Shown: piece after piece, positions 7,186 through 14,994 of the stretch
Layout of the letters: every line of letters begins with the position of its first letter
Position numbering within the stretch: position 1 is the stretch's first letter
Position numbers and translations under genes: made by a program
Origin: Arthrobacter sp. CAN_C5
GTDB lineage: Bacteria > Actinomycetota > Actinomycetes > Actinomycetales > Micrococcaceae
DNA length: 64,000 nt
Assembly: GCF_017875735.1 (NCBI RefSeq)
Contig: NZ_JAGGMZ010000001.1
Location: forward strand, 558,001-622,000
Reading direction: 5' to 3'
The notes under the pieces: generated by a model
The model's input: the letters and a program-made list of their open reading frames with translations, nothing else
What the model was told of the DNA's origin: nothing
Database searches by the model: none

Positions 7186-9276
7186 TCAGCTGTCCGGGAA
7201 GTCGGAGCCGAGACCGGACAACACCCCGAAGGCTTTGGTGCGGACTTCCTCCCACTCGTCGGCGGGATCGGAATCAGCGGTGATTGCTCCGCCGACGCCC
7301 AGACTCAGCCGGGTGCCGCCGTCGTCGTCCTCCAACACCAGGGTGCGGATCACGACGGCGAGGTCCGCCGCCCCGTTCAGGGAGAAGTAGCCGACGGCGC
7401 CCGAATACACTCCGCGCGGTGCGCCTTCCAGCTCATCGAGGATGGCCATGGTGCTGATCTTGGGCGCCCCCGTCATCGATCCGGCAGGGAACGCTACCGC
7501 CACGGCCTCCGCGCGGGACACCCCCGGACGCAACTGGGCATCAATGGTGCTCACCATTTGATGAACGGTGGCGTACGTTTCGATCTCGCACAGCCGGCTC
7601 ACGCTCACACTGCCCGGCACCGCGGCGTGGGACAGGTCATTGCGCAGCAGATCAACGATCATGACGTTCTCGGCGCGGTCCTTCAGGGACGTCCGCAGGT
7701 CCTCCCGGAGGGCGAGGTCGGTCGAGGGATCCGGTGAACGACGGCGGGTCCCCTTGATCGGCTCGGCACGCAGTGCACCGTTGGCGCCGAGGCGGAGGAA
7801 CCGTTCCGGCGAGGTGCTGGCGACCGCGAAACCGGGAAACTGCAGGAAGTGGGCAAAGGGTGCCGGGCTGGCCGTCCGCAGGGACAGATAGGTGGCCAAC
7901 GCGTTCACCGGTGCCGCGGTGCGGGCGCGCAACGCGGTGGTTAGGCACACCTCGTAGGTGTTGCCCTCCCGGATCTCAGCCTGCGCGCGCCGGACCTTGG
8001 TCAGGTAGCCGGCCCGGGTGTCCCGGGCGGTGAAGACCGGTGCGGGGTGCCCAACCGGGGCAGTCTCATCTTGGCTGGCAGCCTCATCTTGGTTGTTAGC
8101 CGGGGCTGCCAACGGTGTGGAGGCCGCCTCGACCGCTCGGCGTGCCGCAGCGGCCCAGCCCCGGGCTTCCTCATCGCGGCCGGGACCGGCCAGGGTGAGC
8201 AGGTAGGTGACCTCCTGCTCATGGTCGATGACGACCGCGCGTCCGGCGAAGAGGAGCGCCGCATCAGGGAGGGAGCCAGCCGGCGCCGAGCTGCCGCCGG
8301 TCTCGCGTTTGAGCTCGTAGCCCAGGTAGCCCAGCCAGCCGAGGGTGAAACCGCACTGGTAGTCGGCGGGGGTCGGCACGGAGCGTCGGCCCCAGGTCCC
8401 ATCCAGCCAGCGGAAGAACGGGCCGGGAATGCGGGCGGTGACCGGGCCCGAGACAACCTCCGTGGTTCCCGCGGTGTGCCGGGCCAGCTGACCGAACTGG
8501 CCGCCGTTGTCGGCCAGGATACTGAACCGGCTCCGCCCGCCGCCGCCCGGCGTCGAGTCGGAACTGTCCAGCCAGAGAGCGCACGCCGAGCCGCCGTAGA
8601 GCGCGGCGAAGAGGGCGCCACCATCCGGTCGCCCCGGCAGGCGCTCCACCTCCAGCGTTACCGCGCGACGCTGTGCCCGCTCCACGGCGAGCAACGTCCC
8701 GCACTGAGGCAACCCCGTGAGGGCCAGCCGGACCCGCTGGGGTGAAGCCGGATCCTGGTGGCCGTCCACCACCAGGTCGGCGGTCCGTTGCGGCTCGTCA
8801 CGGTCGAGCCAGGACTGCTCCTGCCGCGCCCAGCGCTCCCAAAAGGGGGCGAACGTGTCACCGTCGCGCTTCAGTGCGCTGGTGCGCCTGACCGCTTCGT
8901 TGGCGTGCACCCAGATACTGACGTCCAGGAATTCCAGGGCCGCCCGGCAGGCCGCACCCACTCCTTCAACGATGACAACGTCGGCTGGCTCGGTGCTGTG
9001 CTCCGGGCCGTCGTCGTCGGTGGTCCAGTCCCAGGCCCGCCACCGTGCGGTACGACCAGCGGCGAGTGGGGTGAGCACCCCCGCAACGTAACGATCCATG
9101 CCGGCTTCCAGACCGTCCCAGCCTGGGTAAATGTCCTCGAGATGGAACAGGCTCACGGTGTGATGCTCGCGGAGCAGGGCGGCCAGCTCGACGGCGAGAG
9201 TGGTCTTGCCGGCACCCGACCGACCGTCGACGGCGATGATCAACGGTACGACGGCGGTCCCGGCTTTGGGTGCCAT
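7186..9276 (-). CDS. pabB: Aminodeoxychorismate synthase component I with N-terminal P-loop kinase-like domain
   Basis: A 696-residue two-part protein. Residues ~1-190 look like a uridine-kinase-type P-loop domain, with Walker A GRSGAGKTT (18-26), the acidic DVVIVEGVGAACR strand, and ALKRDGDTFAPFWERWARQE resembling a lid. Residues ~220-696 form a chorismate-binding domain: PIKGTRRR (Lys near 508), LLRNDLSHAAVPGSV, YATVHQMVST and FPAGSMTGAPK. In this family PIKGT marks PabB, whereas anthranilate synthase has PIAGT. It would make 4-amino-4-deoxychorismate with a PabA amidotransferase, which is not encoded in this window. The gene sits between lysE and the APH-type kinase. The role of the kinase-like domain is unknown. 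Confidence 0.85.
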   Translation of the reverse strand: MAPKAGTAVVPLIIAVDGRSGAGKTTLAVELAALLREHHTVSLFHLEDIYPGWDGLEAGMDRYVAGVLTPLAAGRTARWRAWDWTTDDDGPEHSTEPADVVIVEGVGAACRAALEFLDVSIWVHANEAVRRTSALKRDGDTFAPFWERWARQEQSWLDRDEPQRTADLVVDGHQDPASPQRVRLALTGLPQCGTLLAVERAQRRAVTLEVERLPGRPDGGALFAALYGGSACALWLDSSDSTPGGGGRSRFSILADNGGQFGQLARHTAGTTEVVSGPVTARIPGPFFRWLDGTWGRRSVPTPADYQCGFTLGWLGYLGYELKRETGGSSAPAGSLPDAALLFAGRAVVIDHEQEVTYLLTLAGPGRDEEARGWAAAARRAVEAASTPLAAPANNQDEAASQDETAPVGHPAPVFTARDTRAGYLTKVRRAQAEIREGNTYEVCLTTALRARTAAPVNALATYLSLRTASPAPFAHFLQFPGFAVASTSPERFLRLGANGALRAEPIKGTRRRSPDPSTDLALREDLRTSLKDRAENVMIVDLLRNDLSHAAVPGSVSVSRLCEIETYATVHQMVSTIDAQLRPGVSRAEAVAVAFPAGSMTGAPKISTMAILDELEGAPRGVYSGAVGYFSLNGAADLAVVIRTLVLEDDDGGTRLSLGVGGAITADSDPADEWEEVRTKAFGVLSGLGSDFPDS

Positions 9277-9301
9277 GGGCGGCGGATCCTTCGAGGTGGC
9301 G

Positions 9302-9919
9302 TCAGGCGACGGCGAGCAGGATGCCCACGGCTACAAACAGTAGGCCAAAGACGCGGTTAAGAACGATCTGGCCCCGTGGATTCTGGGTGAACCGCCTGAA
9401 GGATTTGGCGGCGGCAGCATAGAAGAACCACATGACGAGCACGTCGATGGCCACCACGGTTCCCGCCAGGACACCGTACTGGCCCAGCAACGGTTCGCTG
9501 GGCCTGATGAACTGGGGAATGAACGCGAGGAAGAACACGATGGCCTTCGGGTTCAGCAGGTTCACCCACAGGCCGCGCCGAAACAGCGAGAAGGCACCCT
9601 CGGCCTGGCGAACGGCAGCCTCTTCCTCAAGGTCGGGGGTCTGGAGCAGTTTCCGGATCCCCAGGTAGACCAGATACGCGGCGCCACCGAACCGGATGAC
9701 GTTGAATGCCACCGGTGAACTCGCGACCAGCAGCCCCACGCCCGCCGCCACCACCGCGATGTGCACCAGGAGGGCCACCTGCTGCCCCAGAATTCCCCAC
9801 ATTGAACGGCGGAACCCCACCGTGAGCGAGTTGCTCATGGTGTTGACTGCCCCCGCACCGGGGCTGAAGCTGATGAGGGCCTGCGCTCCCAGCAGAGCCA
9901 GCCAGACGGAAAAAGTCAC
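9302..9919 (-). CDS. LysE/RhtB-family amino-acid exporter
   Basis: Inner-membrane exporter of 205 residues with about six hydrophobic segments. Family signatures are FSPGAGAVNTMSNSLTVGFRRSMWGILGQQ near the N-terminus (the LysE SPGP-type motif, here SPGAG) and LLNPKAIVFFLAFIPQFI in the middle. Such proteins export amino acids or related compounds; the substrate cannot be told. It lies 25 bp upstream of pabB on the same strand and probably shares its transcript. It is divergent from the MurJ-like gene. Confidence 0.88.
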   Translation of the reverse strand: MTFSVWLALLGAQALISFSPGAGAVNTMSNSLTVGFRRSMWGILGQQVALLVHIAVVAAGVGLLVASSPVAFNVIRFGGAAYLVYLGIRKLLQTPDLEEEAAVRQAEGAFSLFRRGLWVNLLNPKAIVFFLAFIPQFIRPSEPLLGQYGVLAGTVVAIDVLVMWFFYAAAAKSFRRFTQNPRGQIVLNRVFGLLFVAVGILLAVA

Positions 9920-9974
9920 CAGATGATTCTACGGCGGTGTGGTGCCGTCCGGTGCGGGCGATCCCGGCCACGAA

Positions 9975-11528
9975 ATGTATCGTCATAGGGTGACTAGGCC
10001 AGGTATTCGCAGGGCAGCCCTGCTGGTGACCGGTCTGACCGCTGTGTCCACCCTGTTCGGCTTCGTGCGCGACGTCGTCATCGCTGCGGTTTTCGGGGCT
10101 GGCGCCGCACTTGACGCCTACCTGGTGGCCCAGGGACTGATGAACATTGTCCTGGGCCTGATCGCCTACGCGATGGCCCGGGCGGCAATTCCCGTCACCT
10201 CCCGTGAGGCTGCCGAGGAGGTCGATGGCTGCCGGGGGCACCCGGGCTTCGACACCGCGATCACCGTCACCATGATTGTGCTCGGTGTGGGTGGCGTGGT
10301 GATGAGCATCTTCGCAGGACCGGTCACCGCGGTCATCGCCCCAGGGTTCGACGGCGCCCAGGCGGAGCTCGCCGAATCGCTCACCCGGATCGTGCTGATC
10401 GCCACCGTGCTGATCGCTGGCACCGACCTGCTGGCGGCACTGTCACAATCTCACGGACGGGTGGCCTGGTCGGCCCTGCAGGGTGTGCCGTTCAACATCA
10501 TCATGATCGGTGCGGCTGGCCTGTTCGGGCCTACCTACGGGATTGCCGCACTCGCCGTCGGATTCGTGGTCGGCTCGGGAGCACGCCTGCTGCTGCAGCT
10601 GCCACCGCTGTTTTCCCTGGGCACCCGGGTGCGCCCCCGGCTGAACCTGCGCGACCCCGGGTTCCGCGAAATGGCACGGCTGATGCCGCCCATGCTGGTG
10701 GGCAGCGCCATCGGCAACATCAACACGCTCGTGGACCGCGCCGTCGGATCCACCCTGGAGGAGGGCGCCATCACTGCCCTGTCCTACGGCTGGCGGCTCG
10801 TCAATCTTCCCGAAACCCTGATCATCGCCTCCCTGCTGGTTCCGCTCTACCCGGCGCTGAGCGCCTCCTCGAAGAACATCGTCGAAATACGCCGGTTGGT
10901 GGGACGGGGGCTGGCGGTGGCAGTCAGCGTCCTCACACCCCTGTGCGTGGTGATGATTATCGCCGCCCAGCCACTGGCGGAGGTGGCCTTCGGCCGCGGC
11001 GCCTTCACGGGTGATGACATCACCGCGACGGCGACCGCCCTGGCCTGGTACGCGCCGGCACTGCTGGCGCTGGGCTGCCGGCAGGTGGTGGTCAGCACCT
11101 CCTACGCGATTGGAGATGCGCGGGCCCCGGTAGTGGTGGCGGTGATTGCGATGGTCATCAACGTGGTCGGTGACATCCTGCTTGCCCCGCTGATGGGGAT
11201 TGCGGGCATCGCGCTGGCGACCACCGCATCGTTGGTATTCGCCGCCCTCGCGAACAGCTGGCTCCTGCGACGTCGCCACCAGGGTCTTGATCTGGGGGCT
11301 GCGGTGGCCTTGCTGGCGCGGGCACTGCTCCTCGCCGCCGTGGCCGGCGCGGCTGGAGTGGGAGCGCTGGCACTGATCGACGGCCAGCCCGCGATCATTA
11401 CCGGTGGGGTAGCAGCACTCGTAGTGTGCGGCGTCTACCTGTTGGGTCTGATTGTGCTGCGCGCGCCCGAACGGCTCCTCGCGCTCGACATGGTCAAGTC
11501 AGTGGTGCGGAAGGGCCGGCGGGGCTAA
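9975..11528 (+). CDS. MurJ-like lipid flippase (MVF/MOP superfamily)
   Basis: About 517 residues with some 14 hydrophobic segments. The N-terminal LTAVSTLFGFVRDVVIAAVFGAGAALDAYLVA is the MurJ/MviN signature. This family flips lipid-linked precursors such as lipid II. The essential actinobacterial MurJ usually has a large cytoplasmic pseudokinase tail and lies near trxB/parAB. Neither is seen here, so this is more likely an accessory paralogue for another lipid-linked glycan. Start choice is uncertain: ATG at 9975 or GTG at 9990 (possibly leaderless, with TATCGT just upstream); an upstream GTG at 9939 also exists. It converges on an ATP-grasp gene 11 bp away. Confidence 0.8.
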   Translation: MYRHRVTRPGIRRAALLVTGLTAVSTLFGFVRDVVIAAVFGAGAALDAYLVAQGLMNIVLGLIAYAMARAAIPVTSREAAEEVDGCRGHPGFDTAITVTMIVLGVGGVVMSIFAGPVTAVIAPGFDGAQAELAESLTRIVLIATVLIAGTDLLAALSQSHGRVAWSALQGVPFNIIMIGAAGLFGPTYGIAALAVGFVVGSGARLLLQLPPLFSLGTRVRPRLNLRDPGFREMARLMPPMLVGSAIGNINTLVDRAVGSTLEEGAITALSYGWRLVNLPETLIIASLLVPLYPALSASSKNIVEIRRLVGRGLAVAVSVLTPLCVVMIIAAQPLAEVAFGRGAFTGDDITATATALAWYAPALLALGCRQVVVSTSYAIGDARAPVVVAVIAMVINVVGDILLAPLMGIAGIALATTASLVFAALANSWLLRRRHQGLDLGAAVALLARALLLAAVAGAAGVGALALIDGQPAIITGGVAALVVCGVYLLGLIVLRAPERLLALDMVKSVVRKGRRG

Positions 11529-11539
11529 CTGGCGACGGC

Positions 11540-12751
11540 TCAGGTGGTTGCGGCGGCTGGTTTCGGTTTGCGGTCCACCCGACGAAGCCGCGCCGAGGCG
11601 AGGTGCAGGGTGGGCCCGGGGTCGCGAAGGTCCCACACACTGTGGACGCCCTGGCTGGCCCACCGCAACGTGTCCACGACGTCAGGGATCCGGCCGCCGC
11701 GGCGTTCGACGCCGGCCCGCCGCAGGTCCCCAGCGGTCCAGGCATAGCGCTTGCCCACCGCCGCGTCGGGCAGGCTGTCGACTTTCTCTCCCAGGACCAG
11801 CCGTCCCCACAGGTCGGTCAGGCCCGGCCGGGCAGCGTTGGTGAGGGCCATGGATCCGAAGAACCGGCCATTGAGGTCGATGAGGTGATGGGTGCCGTCG
11901 TCGTCAATCAGGAACTGCAACTCCACCAGCCCCCACCAGCCGAGGTCGCGGAGCAGGGACTCCGCACGGGCGGCCAGGTCCTCGTCCACGGGGACCGTCT
12001 CTGCCCGGGTGGATACGCCGTTGGGGGTGGGCCAGAGGCGGGAGGTCACCTGCTGCACCCGCCCATCGAGGTGGCCGTCATGGAAAACGCCGATCAGCGC
12101 GCCCAGATGACCCTTGACGGGTTGCTGGAGGATTGGTTCGGCCCCGGATTTCCGGATCCGCTCGATCTGCGGTCCGGCGGAAACGGTGTCGGGAAAGAGC
12201 TTCGCTTCGATCCGGTGCGGACGGGTCTGGCCGTGTGCCCAATGGGTCAGGCACTTGACCACCACCGGCCCCTCCCAGTCCGCAATGGCCTGGGCTGACG
12301 CCGGAACGGTTCGCGGTGCTGCAAGACCGGTGCGGTTCGCCCGGTCGGACAACCCCACCTTGTTCAGCGCGGCATTCACGACGTCAGCCGACGGGTGGGC
12401 CACCCGGGTCGGAATATCGTCACGGTAGGTAGCGAGCGCTGCCATCCAGTCGTCGCCGCCGCCAAATACGACGTCGTAGGATCCTGCAGCCACCGCGCGG
12501 CGTACACCTTCGATGAACCCTGCACCGTCCCGCCGCGGCCGGGGCACCACGTGCCGGGCCGAGACGGCGCCCGATGCGCCCAGCATGCCGCCGCCGTCGG
12601 GAGTCCCAACACCCACCAGCCAGCCGGACTGGCGCAGTGACCGGACTGCAGCGAGCGCACCCCTGTCCCGGCTGGTGCTGATGACCAGGGCTCGGCGCCC
12701 CTCGTGGGTTTTGTCTTTCAAGCTAGCCTCAAGAATTGTGAGCGCCGGCAC
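11540..12751 (-). CDS. ATP-grasp domain protein (carboxylate-amine ligase-like)
   Basis: A 403-residue protein with an ATP-grasp layout: a Rossmann-like preATP domain (ALVISTSRDRGALAAVRSLRQSG), WEGPVVVKCLTH in the ATP-binding domain, LGWWGLVELQFLIDDDG, and HHLIDLNGRFFGSMAL, where D and N would bind Mg. ATP-grasp enzymes join a carboxylate to an amine or thiol through an acyl-phosphate. The substrate is unknown. Its convergent MurJ-like neighbour hints at envelope glycan or peptide modification, which is inference. The GTG at 12749-12751 has GGAG 5 bases upstream, both inside a hairpin. A TTG at 12721 with GAGG upstream is the alternative start. Confidence 0.75.
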   Translation of the reverse strand: MPALTILEASLKDKTHEGRRALVISTSRDRGALAAVRSLRQSGWLVGVGTPDGGGMLGASGAVSARHVVPRPRRDGAGFIEGVRRAVAAGSYDVVFGGGDDWMAALATYRDDIPTRVAHPSADVVNAALNKVGLSDRANRTGLAAPRTVPASAQAIADWEGPVVVKCLTHWAHGQTRPHRIEAKLFPDTVSAGPQIERIRKSGAEPILQQPVKGHLGALIGVFHDGHLDGRVQQVTSRLWPTPNGVSTRAETVPVDEDLAARAESLLRDLGWWGLVELQFLIDDDGTHHLIDLNGRFFGSMALTNAARPGLTDLWGRLVLGEKVDSLPDAAVGKRYAWTAGDLRRAGVERRGGRIPDVVDTLRWASQGVHSVWDLRDPGPTLHLASARLRRVDRKPKPAAATT

Positions 12752-12778
12752 CGATGCTCCACACCGGTGCGGTCGCTC
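12740..12778. repeat. Imperfect 17-bp hairpin holding the start site of the ATP-grasp gene
   Basis: The arms at 12740-12756 and 12762-12778 pair at most positions around a 5-base loop. On the minus strand the loop contains GGAG, and the proximal arm contains the GTG start of the ATP-grasp frame. It could act as a translational control element, or mean that translation starts at the downstream TTG instead. Confidence 0.55.
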
Positions 12779-12889
12779 GTGTAGATCAGAATCTTTGGTT
12801 GACTTCCACTGTACTGTCGTGACCGCCGCGGCCCCGTTTACCTGACCCGCCCGGCGTTTTCCCGTCAGGCTCCCGTCTGCCGGTGGTTC

Positions 12890-14353
12890 CTACTGCTCCT
12901 CAAGGACGGCCATGGCCGCGCTGTGGCGGCCATGGAAGATGTTGCCCCCGGTGAGCCCAAGGGCCTCCTCCAGGTCAAGGGTGGTCTTCGTCTCAATGCA
13001 GGGCCGGCCGTCGCCGTCGAGCAGGACGCAGTCCTCGATCGGTTCTGCCAGCACGCTGTTCAGTGACGCCAACACGGCGGCCTGCAGCTCGGCCCGCACT
13101 GTGGCGTGGTCGGCTCCCACCGTCAGCCGGTGTGGGGTCTGCAGTGAGAAGACGGTCAGGGTCTGCGCGCCCGATGCGCGGAGCGAGTCCGACAGGATCG
13201 ACGGATCCGCCAGCGAGTGGCAGTAGATTTCGATCGGGAGCGGGGACGGGATCCGGCCCTGCTCGGCCTCCGAGTAGGCGGTATCAAGCTGTGAGTACAG
13301 TTCGTTGATGTGGAAGGTGCCCCCGAACGCCTGCTCGGGTTGCACCGTCGGGTCCTTGAGCCGCGGCAGCCGGGACAGCAGGAGATTGACTTTCACCTGC
13401 GCACCCTCAGCCGCGGGGGCAGTGGTAGCGAACCCTTCTGCTCCCGGGCCGCCCATTAGCCGGCCCAGCACCGCGGGCGTGACGTTGGCCAGCACATGCC
13501 CACCGGTGACGTTCAGCACCGGCCCCTGAACACCGGACTCCCGGTAATGGACTACGCCGTTCGGCGCGACGGCGGTCACCTCGGCCTGGGTGCGTATCAC
13601 CACCCCCGCGGCCAGCGCCGCGCGTTCCAGCGCGCCGCTGACGGCACCCATCCCGCCGACGGGAACATCCCAGTCGCCGGTGCCACCGCCGACCACGTGA
13701 TAGAGGAAGCACTTGTTCTGCTGCAGGTCCTCATCGTGGGCGCGGGCAAAGGTGCTGATCAATCCGTCCGTGAGGAGCACCCCGCGGACCAGATCGGTGT
13801 CCACGGTCCGCTCGATCACCTGGCCGAGGGGCTGATCGATGAAGTCGTTCCAGATCCCGTCGTCGCCCACCAACTTCCTGGCCTCGGAGCGCCGGAGCAG
13901 CGGCCCGGTGACGGTGGGCCAGAGCTTCTCTGCCAGGACCGCGGTGCGGGCGTAGAAGGTGTTGAATTTGTCCGCGTCCTCACCTGCACCCACCCGGCGG
14001 AAGCTGTCCCGGGTGGCCTGGTGGTCCTCGTTGTCGATCAGTAGCCCCGTCTCGCTCCCGGGCAGCGGGGTGTAGGAGGAATAGCGTCGGCGCACGAGCG
14101 TTAGGTCCAGGCCCAGATCGTCGATGATCTGTTGCGGGAACAGGCTGACCAGATAGGAATAGCGGGAAATCCTTGCGCCGGTGCCGGGGAAAGGTTCCGC
14201 CGAGACGGCAGCTCCGCCCACCTGGTCCTGGCGCTCCAGCACCACCACCGACCGCCCCGATTTCGCCAGATAGGAGGCGGCAACCAAGCCGTTGTGTCCG
14301 CCACCCACCACTACTACATCGAAGTGCTCATGTCCGCCTGATGTGTGCTCCAT
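12890..14353 (-). CDS. FAD-dependent oxidoreductase, phytoene-desaturase/PYROXD2-like
   Basis: A 487-residue flavoprotein. The N-terminal dinucleotide fold is DVVVVGGGHNGLVAASYLAKSGRSVVVLERQDQVGGAAVS (GxGxxG as GGGHNG, then an acidic end to strand 2 and the GG motif). The C-terminal FAD-contact segment is LTGGNIFHGRHSAAMA. The protein resembles carotenoid-desaturase-like amine oxidases of the PYROXD2 group. Full carotenoid desaturases are usually encoded with crtB/crtE genes, absent here, so the substrate is unknown. It follows marR on the same strand, 48 bp downstream. Confidence 0.8.
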   Translation of the reverse strand: MEHTSGGHEHFDVVVVGGGHNGLVAASYLAKSGRSVVVLERQDQVGGAAVSAEPFPGTGARISRYSYLVSLFPQQIIDDLGLDLTLVRRRYSSYTPLPGSETGLLIDNEDHQATRDSFRRVGAGEDADKFNTFYARTAVLAEKLWPTVTGPLLRRSEARKLVGDDGIWNDFIDQPLGQVIERTVDTDLVRGVLLTDGLISTFARAHDEDLQQNKCFLYHVVGGGTGDWDVPVGGMGAVSGALERAALAAGVVIRTQAEVTAVAPNGVVHYRESGVQGPVLNVTGGHVLANVTPAVLGRLMGGPGAEGFATTAPAAEGAQVKVNLLLSRLPRLKDPTVQPEQAFGGTFHINELYSQLDTAYSEAEQGRIPSPLPIEIYCHSLADPSILSDSLRASGAQTLTVFSLQTPHRLTVGADHATVRAELQAAVLASLNSVLAEPIEDCVLLDGDGRPCIETKTTLDLEEALGLTGGNIFHGRHSAAMAVLEEQ

Positions 14354-14365
14354 TCACTGAGCGTA

Positions 14366-14415
14366 GCAACTGCGCCTACTCGGCCGGAGGGCAACTGCGA
14401 CTACTCGGCCGGCGG
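14366..14415. repeat. Two 25-bp tandem copies spanning the marR stop codon
   Basis: Copies at 14366-14390 and 14391-14415 differ at two positions and both begin GCAACTGCG. On the minus strand the unit includes the last codons of the MarR gene (PAE-stop), so the stop and preceding codons are duplicated just downstream. Confidence 0.85.
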
Positions 14416-14874
14416 ACGGACGACGTCGTCCCGTGCGGCGATGGTTGCTGCGGTGATCTGGCGCATCATGTCGGCCAGGAGACGCTGCTCCTCTTCGGAG
14501 AAGTTCTTCAGCGCGCCGCGGATATGCCGCCCCAACGGGGCAAAGAGTTGTCCACCCGTGAGCATCGCCTTCTCGGTCATTTCGAGATGGACCTGGCGCC
14601 GGTCGACATCGCTGCGCGAGCGTTTGACGTGGCCGGCATTATCGAGGCGGTCCACCAGGGCCGTGGTCGCGGGGGAGCTGAGGTGCAGTTCGGAGCGCAG
14701 CATCCCGGGGGTGACGGTCATCCCCGCGCGTGCAGCGCCCATCATGACCCCGAGCGCGTTGAGGTCGGTCCGGTAAAGCGAGTCGCGCGCGCTGACAGCA
14801 TCCACGTAGCGGTCTGTTTCCACGGTGAACTGCTGGAGCAACGCCATCAGTTCGGGCTGGGAATTCTCTGCCAT
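14401..14874 (-). CDS. MarR-family transcriptional regulator
   Basis: Dimeric winged-helix repressor type, 157 residues from the ATG at 14874. That ATG has GAGGTGA at good spacing; a GTG at 14886 is possible. The DNA-binding region reads MTVTPGMLRSELHLSSPATTALVDRLDNAGHVKRSRSDVDRRQVHLEMTEKA, with the DRR-type wing. It is transcribed divergently from an MMPL exporter, the usual arrangement for a MarR repressor controlling an efflux gene in response to its ligand. Candidate operators lie between the two genes. Confidence 0.9.
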   Translation of the reverse strand: MAENSQPELMALLQQFTVETDRYVDAVSARDSLYRTDLNALGVMMGAARAGMTVTPGMLRSELHLSSPATTALVDRLDNAGHVKRSRSDVDRRQVHLEMTEKAMLTGGQLFAPLGRHIRGALKNFSEEEQRLLADMMRQITAATIAARDDVVRPPAE

Positions 14875-14900
14875 CGTTACTTTCACCTCGTCGGTCCAAC

Positions 14901-14973
14901 AGTTGCAGCAAAGTCAACTCTAGTCCGTCTACCCAATTATCTCCATGATGGATATAGTCTCCTTTAGAGATAA
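14901..14973. promoter_or_regulatory. Candidate MarR operators between marR and the MMPL gene
   Basis: Two inverted repeats lie in the divergent gap. AGTTG-N9-CAACT occupies 14901-14919. TTATCTC (14937-14943) is mirrored by GAGATAA (14967-14973), with centres 30 bp apart. A TATAGT that could be a -10 for the exporter lies between the arms of the second repeat. Binding there would block both genes. The exporter has a GAGAGG ribosome site at 14981. Confidence 0.45.
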
Positions 14974-14994
14974 GTACTTTGAGAGGCGTTCATC

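Noticed and set aside
12890-14353. Carotenoid biosynthesis cluster
   Set aside because: The desaturase-like protein stands alone without crtE, crtB or lycopene elongase genes.
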